In this document: one piece after another, positions 1-8,058 of the stretch
How positions within the stretch are numbered: the stretch's first letter is position 1
How the letters are laid out: every line of letters begins with the position of its first letter
DNA from: Dactylosporangium aurantiacum
Lineage (GTDB): Bacteria > Actinomycetota > Actinomycetes > Mycobacteriales > Micromonosporaceae
Length of the DNA stretch: 64,000 nt
NCBI RefSeq assembly: GCF_000716715.1
Contig: NZ_JNYJ01000003.1
Location: 62,001-126,000 of the forward strand
Reading direction: 5' to 3'
Program-made: the position numbers and the translations under genes
Notes under the pieces: model-generated
What the model was told of the DNA's origin: nothing
Databases searched by the model: none
Seen by the model: the letters and a program-made list of their open reading frames with translations, nothing else

Positions 1-604
1 GGCGCAGGTCGTTGCGGCGCAGGTCGAACACCGCGCCCGAGCCGGCCCGCCACGAGCCGTCGCCGTCGGGGTGCGCGTCGTACAGCTCGTACGCCTTGCA
101 CGCCGCGGTGTCGTGGACGATGACGTGACGGTCGCCGTCGGCGTTCGGGCCGCCCTCCACGCGGGCGGTGCGCGGGATCGGGTAGGGGCCCTTGTCGCTC
201 TCGTCGGCGTACTCGAACGTCACCTTGACGCCGGCCTGACCGGCGCCGAGGGTGGTGACCGGGATGCCGAACGGCGCGCCGTCGATGAGGCCCGCGCCGA
301 AGTCCGGGTGGGCGTGCGCGGACGCGCCGATGCTCGCCACCCACGCGGCGGAGTCCCGGTGCACCGGCAGCCTGGACACGTCGGCGTGCCACACGTTGTC
401 CGCCGGGAAGATCGTGCACCCGGCCGGTGCCGAGGCCGACGGCGACGTCTGCGCCGACAGCCGGCCCTGCCCGTCCACGGCGGTCGACGGCGACGGGGAC
501 GGCGAGCCGCCGGCGGCGGTCCGTGCCGGCTCGCCGGACGAGCCGCAACCGCTCACACTCACCGCGAACGCCACCATGACCGCCAGCGCGGCACTGCGCC
601 TCAT
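1..604 (-). CDS. Secreted lipoprotein, 3' part beyond the left edge
   Basis: The reading frame starts at the ATG at 604, runs leftwards and is still open at base 1, so only the N-terminal 200 or so residues are visible. A GAGGAGG ribosome-binding site lies just upstream. The protein opens with MRR, a hydrophobic stretch and the lipobox VSGC (Cys 20), so it should be processed by signal peptidase II and lipid-anchored on the outer face of the membrane. A Ser/Pro/Gly-rich spacer follows, then a domain beginning CTIFPADNVWHADVSRLPVH. I recognise this domain only as a conserved secreted protein of actinomycetes; no catalytic function can be assigned. It is divergent from the kinase-like gene at 715, leaving about 110 bp for both promoters. 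Confidence 0.8.
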   Translation of the reverse strand, partial: MRRSAALAVMVAFAVSVSGCGSSGEPARTAAGGSPSPSPSTAVDGQGRLSAQTSPSASAPAGCTIFPADNVWHADVSRLPVHRDSAAWVASIGASAHAHPDFGAGLIDGAPFGIPVTTLGAGQAGVKVTFEYADESDKGPYPIPRTARVEGGPNADGDRHVIVHDTAACKAYELYDAHPDGDGSWRAGSGAVFDLRRNDLR

Positions 605-714
605 GATCCTCCTCGGGTCGGCCCCCGATCCTCGCGGACCAGCCGGCACGATACCCGGACCCGCTGTGCGTCCCGCCCCGCACCCGACCGGTGCGGCTGG
701 CATGATGGGCCGCG

Positions 715-1713
715 ATGCTTCCCAGCCGGCGGGCCCGCCATGACCGTGTCTCGGCCGTCCTCGCCGCATCCGGCGACGACGAGCTGCTCGCGGCCCTGCG
801 CACCGCCGCCGCGGTCGGGGTCGGGGTCGGCGGCGGGTCGGCGGTCCTGGACGTCGACGGCGCACCCGTGTTCGCCAAGCGGATCCCGATCACCGACCGG
901 GAGCTCGCCCACCCGCACAGCACCGCGAACCTGTTCGACCTGCCGCTCACCTGCCAGTACGGCATGCACCGCCGCGGCGGGCCCGGCTTCGGGGCGTGGC
1001 GGGAGCTCGCGGCCAACCGCATCGTCACCGAGGGGGTGCTCGCCGGCGCGACCGGGGCGTTCGCGGTGCTGCACCACTGGCGGGTGCTGCCGGGGCGGCC
1101 ACCGGTCCCGGACGAGCACCGCGACGTCGACGCCCTCGTCGCGCAGTACGGCGGGGCACCGCAGGTGCGGACCCGCCTCGAGGAGCTGGCCCGGGCCGGC
1201 GCGAGCCTGGTGCTGTTCCTCGAGCACGTCCCGCACGCGCTGCCCGGCGCCCTCGACCCCGCCGCGGCGCAGACGGTGGAGCGGCAACTGTTCGAGATCG
1301 TGGCGTTCCTGCGCGACGTGCGGCTGCTGCACATGGACGGGCACTTCGGCAACATGCGGGCCGGCGACGGCCGCATCCACCTCGTCGACTTCGGGCTCGC
1401 CACGTCGCCGCGGTTCGACCTCAGCGACGCCGAGCGCGGGTTCGTCGCCCGGCACCTCGGCCACGACCGGGACTACGCGGCGGCGCGGCTGGTGAACTGG
1501 CTCGTCGTCAGCCTGGGCCTGGCGACGATGGACGACGAGGCGCACGCCCGGGACGCGGTCGTGCGCCGGTGCGCGGCCGGCGACCTCCCGGCGGGCCTGC
1601 CGCCGGCCGTCGCGGGCGTGCTGCGGCGGCACGCCGCCGCGGCCGCCCGGATGAACGACTTCCACCGGCGGCTCTGGGCCGGCGACCCGCACGCCCGCTA
1701 CCAGGACCGGTAG
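715..1713 (+). CDS. Protein-kinase-fold (aminoglycoside/Ser-Thr kinase-like) protein
   Basis: A 332-residue cytoplasmic protein. The C-lobe signatures of the kinase fold are clear: HMDGHFGN near residue 206 matches the HxDxxxxN catalytic loop and VDFG near residue 224 is the metal-binding DFG. The N-lobe has VFAKRIPIT, whose lysine is the likely ATP-binding residue. The later sequence lacks typical Ser/Thr-kinase subdomains and there is no membrane segment or sensor domain. It may therefore be an atypical protein kinase or a small-molecule kinase of the APH/choline-kinase type. The substrate cannot be read from the sequence. It converges on the DUF1501 gene with only 3 bp between stop codons. 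Confidence 0.75.
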   Translation: MLPSRRARHDRVSAVLAASGDDELLAALRTAAAVGVGVGGGSAVLDVDGAPVFAKRIPITDRELAHPHSTANLFDLPLTCQYGMHRRGGPGFGAWRELAANRIVTEGVLAGATGAFAVLHHWRVLPGRPPVPDEHRDVDALVAQYGGAPQVRTRLEELARAGASLVLFLEHVPHALPGALDPAAAQTVERQLFEIVAFLRDVRLLHMDGHFGNMRAGDGRIHLVDFGLATSPRFDLSDAERGFVARHLGHDRDYAAARLVNWLVVSLGLATMDDEAHARDAVVRRCAAGDLPAGLPPAVAGVLRRHAAAAARMNDFHRRLWAGDPHARYQDR

Positions 1714-1716
1714 GCG

Positions 1717-2988
1717 TCAGGTGCGGGCCGCCACCAGGCCGTACGAGGACGGGGCGACGTTCGGGAACACGTCGGCGAGGGCGCCCAGGCCGCAGCGGCG
1801 CTGCAGGATCTCGCCGATCACCGAGCGGTAGTCGGTGGTGGCGGTCAGGTCGCCGGCGGTGAGCTTCGCCGGGGCGAGCCCCGGCCAGGTGCCGTGGACC
1901 CGGCCGCCGCGGACACCGCCGCCGAGCAGCAGCATGGCGTTACCGTTGCCGTGGTCGACGCCGCGGGAGCCGTTCTCCGCGACGCGCCGCCCGAACTCGC
2001 TCAACGTGAGCAGCGTGACCCGGGCGAACGCCGGGCCGAGGTCGGCGGCGAACGCCTCCAGCGCCAGCGCCAGCTCGGTCAGGTGGTCGTGCATCCGCTG
2101 GCCCTTGACGGGGGTGCCGAGCGCCTCGTGCATGTCCCAGTCGCCGAAGTCGACCGTCGCCGCCATCAGCCCGACGTTCGCCTTCACCAGCCGGGCCACG
2201 TCGCGCAGCGCCTTGCCCAGCGCCGTCGCCGGGTAGGTGGCGGCCGGGGTGTACGCGCCGAGCGCGGCCACCGTGCCGAGGGTCGCGTTGACCGCGCGGG
2301 CCGGGTCGGCGAGGACCGCCGGGGCGCCGTCGAACAGCTTGGCCAGGGTCGCGGCCATCGGGGTCTTCGCGTCGTTGCCGGCCAGCTTGAACGCGTCGAC
2401 CGACGACATCGACACGTCCGGCGCCGGGCCGGCGAACGCGCGGGCCGGGCCGGTCGCGCCCATCGCGACGCCCGCGGTCGGCGCGGCCGCGCCGGCGACG
2501 CCGAGCATGCGGTCCAGCCAGCCGGTGCGCACCGACGTGCCGGCGGCCGCGCGCTCCAGCTCCTCCATCGCCTGGAAGTGGGAGCGGGACGGGTTGGGCT
2601 GGCCGACGGCGTGGACCGCGCCGAACGTGCCGGCGTTCCACCGGGCCAGTAGCGGCGCGAACGCCGGGTGCAGGCCGAAGGTGCCGTCGCCGGCGATGAC
2701 CGACGCCTTCGGCACGGCGATCGTCGGCCGGGCCGTGTAGTAGTCGGGGTCGCCGATCGGCACGACGGCGGACAGCCCGTCGAACCCGCCGCGCAGGGAC
2801 AGCACGACGATGGTGTCGCCGGTGTACGGGGTGCCGGCGAACGCCAGCCGGGTGGCGAGCCCGTCGCCGAGCAGGCCGGTGAGGGCGGCGCCGGCGCCGA
2901 CCGCGGCGGCCCGGCCGAGCAGCCCCCGGCGGGACAGTCCCGGCGCGGCGGTCTCGGCGGGTGTGCAGCAGGGGTTCACGAGCGGCAT
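1717..2988 (-). CDS. DUF1501 family secreted protein (Tat signal)
   Basis: A 423-residue protein. The N-terminus has a twin-arginine motif, SRRGLL (Arg 20-21), followed by an Ala/Gly/Leu-rich hydrophobic stretch, so export through Tat is likely. The body matches DUF1501: LSLRGGFDGLSAVVP after the signal, and TLSEFGRRVAENGS with DHGNGNAMLLLGGGV near the C-terminus. That family is sulfatase/alkaline-phosphatase-like in fold but its biochemical role is not established. I place the start at the ATG at 2988 because AGGTGA sits 5 nt upstream; the in-frame GTG at 2997, which overlaps the preceding stop, has no ribosome-binding site. It follows the DUF1800 gene directly, the usual pairing for this family, so the two are probably co-transcribed and functionally linked. 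Confidence 0.85.
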   Translation of the reverse strand: MPLVNPCCTPAETAAPGLSRRGLLGRAAAVGAGAALTGLLGDGLATRLAFAGTPYTGDTIVVLSLRGGFDGLSAVVPIGDPDYYTARPTIAVPKASVIAGDGTFGLHPAFAPLLARWNAGTFGAVHAVGQPNPSRSHFQAMEELERAAAGTSVRTGWLDRMLGVAGAAAPTAGVAMGATGPARAFAGPAPDVSMSSVDAFKLAGNDAKTPMAATLAKLFDGAPAVLADPARAVNATLGTVAALGAYTPAATYPATALGKALRDVARLVKANVGLMAATVDFGDWDMHEALGTPVKGQRMHDHLTELALALEAFAADLGPAFARVTLLTLSEFGRRVAENGSRGVDHGNGNAMLLLGGGVRGGRVHGTWPGLAPAKLTAGDLTATTDYRSVIGEILQRRCGLGALADVFPNVAPSSYGLVAART

Positions 2989-2993
2989 TGCGG

Positions 2994-4490
2994 TCACCTG
3001 GCCAGGAAGTAGGGCGAGTCGAGGACGAGGGCGATGAGGTGCGGCAGGCGGCCCGCGGCGGCGGGGTCGGTCGCCTTCAGCGGGCTCGCCGCCGTCTTGC
3101 CGAGGAAGGCCAGCAGCGCGTCGCGGTGCGCGGGCTGCAGGGTGGTGCCGACCAGCCGGGTCGTGAGGGCGTCGAGGAACGCGCCGTGCGTGGCGGGCAG
3201 CTTCGGCACCAGCGCCGTGAGCATCGACGCCGGCCGCACCAGCTGCTTGGGGTACCAGCCGGCGGCCAGGTTCAGGTGCGCGTTCCAGCGCACGAGCAGC
3301 CCGGACGGGGCGGTCCAGGCGGCGGCGACGTCCGGGTAGCCGTTCGGCGGCGACCACCGCATCGGGGCGTGACCGGCGTCGACAAGGTAGTTGTACAGGC
3401 CGCGCACGCCGTCGGTGCCGCTCGCCTCGGGCTGCAGGCCGAGGACCCGCACGGCCGCGACGAGGTCCTCGAACGGGGTGCGGACCTTCGCCCCGGTCGA
3501 CGCGGCGAACTCCGGCGAGGCGAACAGCGCCCGCAGGACCGGGACGATCGCGGACTTCTGCTGCACGTACACCTGCTGCAACCGGCTGACGAGCGCCGGT
3601 GGCGGGTCGTCGGCGACGAACCGGACGCAGAGCCGGCGGGCGACGCGCTCGGCGGTGGCCGGGTGCAGGGCGAGCATCTCCACGAACGCGAGCGCGGCCG
3701 CCTCGCCGCCGCCGGCGGTCGCGTTGTCGTGCCGCCAGCCGAGGATGGTGACGGCGCCGGTCGCGTGCTGGGTGGCGTCGAACCTGTACAGGCCGGTGGT
3801 CTTGTCGACGGTGAGGCCGGTGAGCAGCCGCGCGGCGTCCTTCACGTCGGCCTCGGTGTAGATGAGCCCGACGGTGTGCAGCTCCATGAGCTCGCGGGCG
3901 TAGTTCTCATTGGGTTTCGCCTTCGTCGAGCTGCGGTTGTCCAGGTAGGACAGCATCGCCGGGGCGGTGGCGGTGGCCTTGAGCAGGTCGGCGAAGCGGC
4001 CGAGGGCGTGCTTGCGGATGAGCGTGTCGTAGCCGGTGCGGCTGTCCCACACCTCCCCCATCGGGCAGGTGACATTGAGCAGGTTCGACCACACGTCGAC
4101 CATGATTTCCAGCAGCTGCCGCCGGCTCCACGCGGCGCGGGCGACCGCCGCGGAGCCGAGCTGCTGCATGGCGTCCCAGGCGCCGAACTTGAGCGTGCCG
4201 GCCTTGACCTTCGCGCGGATCGTGGTGATGTCGGCGCTGATCAGGGGGTACCGGGTGAGCAGCGCGTCGCAGGCGGAGTCGTCGATGGTCGACGGGGCCA
4301 GCTGCCGGTTGAGCCACGACGCGGTGCCGATCTCGCGGATCTCGGCCTCGGCGGCGGGGGTCGGTCCGTAGGTGGCGCGGCGCAGCAGGTGCAGGACCGG
4401 GTCCTGGGGGGTGAAGACGGTCACGCCGTTGCACGTCGGCCCGGGAAGGGCGGGTCTGACGACGGTGCCCGGCGCGCTCCTGCCCGGCAA
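2994..4490 (-). CDS. DUF1800 family protein
   Basis: Up to 498 residues. The family signatures are clear: DPVLHLLRRATYGPT at the N-terminus, RRQLLEIMVDVWSNLLNV, NENYARELMELHTVGL and RVARRLCVRFVADDPP. DUF1800 and DUF1501 proteins are almost always encoded together in bacteria; the pair is thought to act at the cell envelope but no reaction is known. No signal peptide is visible here. The start is uncertain. The TTG at 4490 has GGAG very close upstream; the GTG at 4424 would begin exactly at the conserved DPVLHLLRRA region but has no obvious ribosome-binding site. The stop lies 5 bp before the DUF1501 ATG, so translational coupling is likely. Confidence 0.85.
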   Translation of the reverse strand: MPGRSAPGTVVRPALPGPTCNGVTVFTPQDPVLHLLRRATYGPTPAAEAEIREIGTASWLNRQLAPSTIDDSACDALLTRYPLISADITTIRAKVKAGTLKFGAWDAMQQLGSAAVARAAWSRRQLLEIMVDVWSNLLNVTCPMGEVWDSRTGYDTLIRKHALGRFADLLKATATAPAMLSYLDNRSSTKAKPNENYARELMELHTVGLIYTEADVKDAARLLTGLTVDKTTGLYRFDATQHATGAVTILGWRHDNATAGGGEAAALAFVEMLALHPATAERVARRLCVRFVADDPPPALVSRLQQVYVQQKSAIVPVLRALFASPEFAASTGAKVRTPFEDLVAAVRVLGLQPEASGTDGVRGLYNYLVDAGHAPMRWSPPNGYPDVAAAWTAPSGLLVRWNAHLNLAAGWYPKQLVRPASMLTALVPKLPATHGAFLDALTTRLVGTTLQPAHRDALLAFLGKTAASPLKATDPAAAGRLPHLIALVLDSPYFLAR

Positions 4491-4527
4491 CCACTCCGCA
4501 CCACCCCGCGGCGGCGGTCGGGTGGCG

Positions 4528-5403
4528 TCAGCGCGCGGCGGCGGCCGTGCGCACCGCGCCGGCGAACGCGGCGATCGACGGGTGCGCCGCCGTCCCGGCC
4601 CGGTAGGCGAACCGGGTCCGCCGCCGGGTCGGCAGCGCGGTCAGCACCACCCCCTCCGGCACCGACGGCGGGCGCACCGCCAGCTCCGGCACGACCGCCA
4701 CGCCCTGCCCGGCGGCGACGAGCGTCAGCACGGTGACGAAGTCGTCGGCGTGGTGGCGGGCCCGCGGCTGGAACCCCTCGGCCTCGCAGGCGCGCACCGT
4801 CATCGTGTGGCACAGGGTGCCCGGCCCGGCGAGGATCCACCGTTCGTCGCGGCACCCGGCGAGGTCCAGGGGGCGGGTCGCGGCCAGGTACATCGTCTCG
4901 TCCAGCAGCGGCGCGGTGTCCAGCGCCGGGTCGGGGGCGATCGGCACCAGGTCGTAGTCGTGCACGAGCGCCACGTCGAGGGTGCCGTCGCGCAGCCGGG
5001 CCGGGACGAGGGCCGGGTCGAGCTCGTCGACGGTGAGGTCCAGGGCCGGGTGCTCGCGGGCGAGCGCGGCCAGGGCGGCCGGCAGCAGCGTGCGCACCGC
5101 GGTCGGGAACGCGCCGATGCGCAGCGGGCCGGACAGGCCGGTGCGGGTCGCGGCGAGCGCGGCGGTGGCGCGTTCCAGGGCGGCGAGCACCTCCTCGGCG
5201 TGGGCGGCGAGGACCGCGCCGGCCGGGGTGAGCGTGACGCCGCGGCCGGTGCGGGCCAGCAGCGCCGTGCCGGCCTCCCGCTCCAGCGCGGCGAGCTGCT
5301 GCGACACGGCCGACGGGGTGTAGTTGTGGGCGGCGGCGACGGCGGCGATGGTGCCCCGGCCGGCGAGGTCGCGCAGGAGGCGCAGCTTGCGCACGTCGAG
5401 CAT
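4528..5403 (-). CDS. LysR-family transcriptional regulator
   Basis: A 291-residue protein of normal LysR length. Residues 1-60 form the winged helix-turn-helix (LRLLRDLAGRGTIAAVAAAHNYTPSAVSQQLAALE), followed by a linker helix and a two-lobed periplasmic-binding-like effector domain beginning near SGPLRIGAF. It is divergent from the aldolase gene at 5476 with 72 bp between start codons. In LysR systems that arrangement usually means the regulator controls its neighbour and represses itself. A short GAGC-TTAT-GCTC palindrome lies in the gap immediately next to the regulator start. The effector is unknown; a substrate or product of the aldolase is the natural guess. Confidence 0.9.
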   Translation of the reverse strand: MLDVRKLRLLRDLAGRGTIAAVAAAHNYTPSAVSQQLAALEREAGTALLARTGRGVTLTPAGAVLAAHAEEVLAALERATAALAATRTGLSGPLRIGAFPTAVRTLLPAALAALAREHPALDLTVDELDPALVPARLRDGTLDVALVHDYDLVPIAPDPALDTAPLLDETMYLAATRPLDLAGCRDERWILAGPGTLCHTMTVRACEAEGFQPRARHHADDFVTVLTLVAAGQGVAVVPELAVRPPSVPEGVVLTALPTRRRTRFAYRAGTAAHPSIAAFAGAVRTAAAAR

Positions 5404-5408
5404 CAGTT

Positions 5409-5420
5409 GAGCTTATGCTC
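5409..5420. promoter_or_regulatory. Candidate LysR operator palindrome
   Basis: The sequence GAGC-TTAT-GCTC is a perfect 4-bp inverted repeat located 6-17 bp upstream of the LysR start, in the divergent promoter region shared with the aldolase gene. Its size and position suit LysR autoregulation, but such short palindromes arise often by chance in GC-rich DNA. Confidence 0.3.
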
Positions 5421-5475
5421 GTCGCAACGAATGTGAACTGGACCTTCCGCTCGGCGGTGGGCGAGGCTGGACGGC

Positions 5476-6360
5476 ATGCAGCTTTCGGGGATCTTCGTGC
5501 CGCTCGTGACGCCGTTCGCCGCTGACGGGTCGGTGGCGCTGGACGCGCTCGCCGCGCTCGCCGGCCGGGTGCTGGAGGAGGGAGCGGCGGGGCTCGTCGC
5601 GCTCGGCACGACCGGTGAGCCGGCGACGCTGAGCGGGGCCGAGCGGGCCGCGGTCGTGGACGTCTGCCGGGTGGTCTGCGCGAGGTACGGGGTGCCGCTG
5701 CTGGTCGGCACCGGCGGCAGCTCGACCGCCGGGACCGTCGAGGCGGTGCGGGCGGTGCGCGGCGACGCCGCGATGGTGGTCGTGCCGCCGTACACGCGGC
5801 CGGGCGCGGCCGGGGTCCTGGCGCACGTACGCGCGGTGGCGGCGGCCTCGCCGGTGCCGGTCGTGGTGTACCACGTGCCGTACCGCACCGGGCAGCCCCT
5901 CGACGTGGCGACGCTGCTGCGGCTGGCGGCGGTGCCGAACGTGGTGGGCATGAAGCTGTCCGACGGCGCCGTCAGCGGCGACACGGTCGCGCTGCTGGGT
6001 GCGCTGCCGCCGGGGTTCGCGGTGCTCGGCGGCGACGACACGGTCGTCGGACCGCTGCTGGCGCTCGGCGCCGCCGGCGGGATCCTCGCCTCGGCGCACG
6101 TGGCGACGGGCCGGTTCGTGGCGCTGCACGAGGCGTGGCGCGACGGCGAGGTGCGCCGGGCGCGGCGCCTCGGCGCGCGGCTCGCGGCGGTGTCGGCGGC
6201 GCTGTTCGCCGAGCCGAACCCGGCGGTCGTCAAGGCCGTCCTGCACGCCGAGGGGCGCATCCCGACACCGCACGTGCGGCTGCCGCTGCTGCCGGCGTCG
6301 GCGGCGGCGCTCGCCGCGGCGCGCGACGCCCTCGCCGGGCTCGCCGCCGGCGCCCGGTGA
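5476..6360 (+). CDS. Dihydrodipicolinate synthase / N-acetylneuraminate lyase family aldolase
   Basis: A 294-residue TIM-barrel lyase. The Schiff-base lysine is in VGMKLSD (Lys 160), the catalytic tyrosine in VVYHVPYRTG (Tyr 132) and the carboxylate-binding loop is GTTGEPATLS. Spacing matches E. coli DapA (Tyr133, Lys161), and the Arg of the YxVPxRTG motif, which binds a dicarboxylate in DapA, is retained. It could be a paralogous DapA or a catabolic aldolase for a 2-keto-3-deoxy acid. A divergent LysR regulator favours the catabolic reading, since housekeeping dapA is rarely under such control. There is no obvious partner gene downstream; 180 bp follow before the next gene. Confidence 0.85.
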   Translation: MQLSGIFVPLVTPFAADGSVALDALAALAGRVLEEGAAGLVALGTTGEPATLSGAERAAVVDVCRVVCARYGVPLLVGTGGSSTAGTVEAVRAVRGDAAMVVVPPYTRPGAAGVLAHVRAVAAASPVPVVVYHVPYRTGQPLDVATLLRLAAVPNVVGMKLSDGAVSGDTVALLGALPPGFAVLGGDDTVVGPLLALGAAGGILASAHVATGRFVALHEAWRDGEVRRARRLGARLAAVSAALFAEPNPAVVKAVLHAEGRIPTPHVRLPLLPASAAALAAARDALAGLAAGAR

Positions 6361-6540
6361 TCTCGTTGGACCGTCATCGGGCGGTCACCCATCGGCGTGG
6401 ATGGCCCGGCTGCCCCACGAAACCACATACCGGACGGTTCGACCAGCTCATCTCGGTGGCACGTTCGGGGGATTCCGGGCGGCTGCGCAGGCCGTACCGT
6501 CGATGTCGTCACCAAGTGTCACCAACTGAGGGGAACCGCC

Positions 6541-6948
6541 ATGAGCGAGTTCGACACCGGCGCCGACTACGGCCACGTCGAGGCGGGTCATGAGAGCGAG
6601 TCGCTGGACCAGCTCCACCAGGTCGAGGCCAACGAGAACAACTACGACTCGCAGTTCGGCGTCTACGAGCAGGACCACGCCTCCGCCGAGTCGACCTCGT
6701 TCGACCAGGGGCACCAGGTCGAGTTCACGGGCGCGGACGGCTCGCACTACGCGGAGCAGGACTTCACGTCGTACGACCACGCCGCGGCCGAGTCCGACCA
6801 CGTCTTCGCGGCCGAGGGCAGCGAGTCCTCCAGCTCGTCGGCGTTCGCGCAGCTCGACGCGCTGCAGCACCAGCTCGACTCGTCGTTCGCCTCCGCCACC
6901 GAGCTGCACACCGACGGCCAGGGCGAGCTGGGCGTCGCCTCCAACTGA
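6541..6948 (+). CDS. Highly acidic low-complexity protein without Lys or Arg
   Basis: A 135-residue protein starting at an ATG preceded by GAGGGGAACCGCC. The composition is extreme: about 28 Asp/Glu, around ten His, many Ser, Ala and Gln, and no Lys, Arg, Cys, Trp, Pro or Ile. Short degenerate repeats recur, such as LDQLHQVE and FDQGHQVEF, and the FDTGADYG and YDSQFGVY segments echo each other. There is no signal peptide or membrane segment. Good codon bias, a good ribosome-binding site and a hairpin terminator 20 bp after the stop say it is a real, probably monocistronic gene. I cannot name a family; an intrinsically disordered, pH- or metal-responsive protein is a guess from composition alone. 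Confidence 0.75.
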   Translation: MSEFDTGADYGHVEAGHESESLDQLHQVEANENNYDSQFGVYEQDHASAESTSFDQGHQVEFTGADGSHYAEQDFTSYDHAAAESDHVFAAEGSESSSSSAFAQLDALQHQLDSSFASATELHTDGQGELGVASN

Positions 6949-6967
6949 GCTTCACCCGCGTAGGTCC

Positions 6968-6999
6968 GGAGCCGGTCAGCCCCGCAGCTGGCCGGCTCC
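6968..6999 (+). terminator. Hairpin terminator after the acidic-protein gene
   Basis: GGAGCCGG and CCGGCTCC form a perfect 8-bp stem enclosing a second CAGC/GCTG stem. It lies 20 bp after the stop at 6948. There is no T-tract, as is common in high-GC actinomycetes. Confidence 0.6.
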
Positions 7000-7098
7000 G
7001 GCCGTGCTCCGGGCCCGCCGCTGACGTGGCGGCGCCCACAACCACCCGGCGCGGATTGGACCGTGCCGGCGGCCGGGTGCGCGCCTAGCGTCGAGGGC

Positions 7099-7938
7099 AT
7101 GGAAATCCTTCGGTACAGCGCGTTCACCACCGACCCCAAGGGCGGCAACCCCGCCGGGGTGGTGCTCGACGCCACCGGCCTGGATGACGCCGCGATGCAG
7201 GCCATCGCGGCGGACGTCGGCTACTCCGAGACCGCGTTCCTGTCCGGTGACCGTTCCGGGGAGCGCATCGGGGTGCGGTACTTCAGCCCGCTCGCCGAGG
7301 TGCCGTTCTGCGGCCACGCGACGATCGCGACCGCCGCCGCGTACGCCGAGCGCTTCGGTCTCGGCCCGCTGCGCCTGCAGTCGCGGGTCGGCCCGATCGA
7401 CGTGGAGACGCGGGTCGGGGTGGACGGGCTGACCGCGACGCTGCGCAGCGTGCCGCCGCACACCGAGCCGGTCGACGCGGCGGTCCTCAAGGCGCTGCTG
7501 CGCGCGCTGCGGTGGGACGCCGCCGACCTGGACCCCGCGCTGCCGGTGCGGGTGGCGTACGCGGGTGCCCGGCACCCGGTGGTGGCCGCGGCGACCCGGG
7601 CCCGGCTCGCCGACCTCGACTACGACGTGCCCGCGCTGACCGAGCTGATGCGCCGGCACGACTGGACCACGGTCGACCTGGTGTGGCGGGAGTCGGCGGC
7701 GGTGTTCCACGCCCGCAACCCGTTCCCGCCCGGCGGGGTCTACGACGACCCGGCGACGGGGGCGGCCGCCGCGGCGTTCGGCGGTTACCTGCGCGAGCTC
7801 GCGCTGGTGGACGTACCGGCGACACTGCGCATCCATCAGGGGCACGACCTGGGCCGGCCGAGCCTGGTCACGGTCGAGCTGGACGCGCGGCCCGGCAGCG
7901 GGGTCGCGGTCACCGGCACGGCCGTGCCGATCCCGTAA
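7099..7938 (+). CDS. PhzF-family isomerase
   Basis: A 279-residue cytoplasmic enzyme with the diaminopimelate-epimerase-like fold. The N-terminus MEILRYSAFTT and GGNPAGVVL, the catalytic glutamate in GYSETAF (Glu 44) and FCGHATIA are diagnostic of PhzF proteins; DDPATGAAAAAFGGYL is the C-terminal counterpart loop. PhzF itself isomerises a phenazine precursor, but most family members have unknown substrates and no phenazine genes are nearby, so this should be read as an isomerase or epimerase of unknown substrate. I chose the ATG at 7099, after GAGGG, over the upstream in-frame codon at 7063, because the family sequence begins exactly there. It converges on the chaplin-like gene. Confidence 0.85.
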   Translation: MEILRYSAFTTDPKGGNPAGVVLDATGLDDAAMQAIAADVGYSETAFLSGDRSGERIGVRYFSPLAEVPFCGHATIATAAAYAERFGLGPLRLQSRVGPIDVETRVGVDGLTATLRSVPPHTEPVDAAVLKALLRALRWDAADLDPALPVRVAYAGARHPVVAAATRARLADLDYDVPALTELMRRHDWTTVDLVWRESAAVFHARNPFPPGGVYDDPATGAAAAAFGGYLRELALVDVPATLRIHQGHDLGRPSLVTVELDARPGSGVAVTGTAVPIP

Positions 7939-8058
7939 GCGGCCCGTAACGCCGGAAGCGTTGGCCGGTGTACCGCGGGGAGGGCTGATCCAGCCGCGGA
8001 CATCGGCCAACGCTCTACGGGGCGAGGCAGGCGGTGCCTCCGCCGTGCGCCTGCCCGG

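Noticed and set aside
2961..4736. Plus-strand frame of about 590 codons opposite the DUF1800 gene
   Set aside because: Composition is Arg/Gly/Val/Asp filler; the minus strand carries clear DUF1800 signatures.
7063..7098. N-terminal extension of the PhzF protein
   Set aside because: The ATG at 7099 follows GAGGG and family homology begins there; the extra 12 residues are filler.
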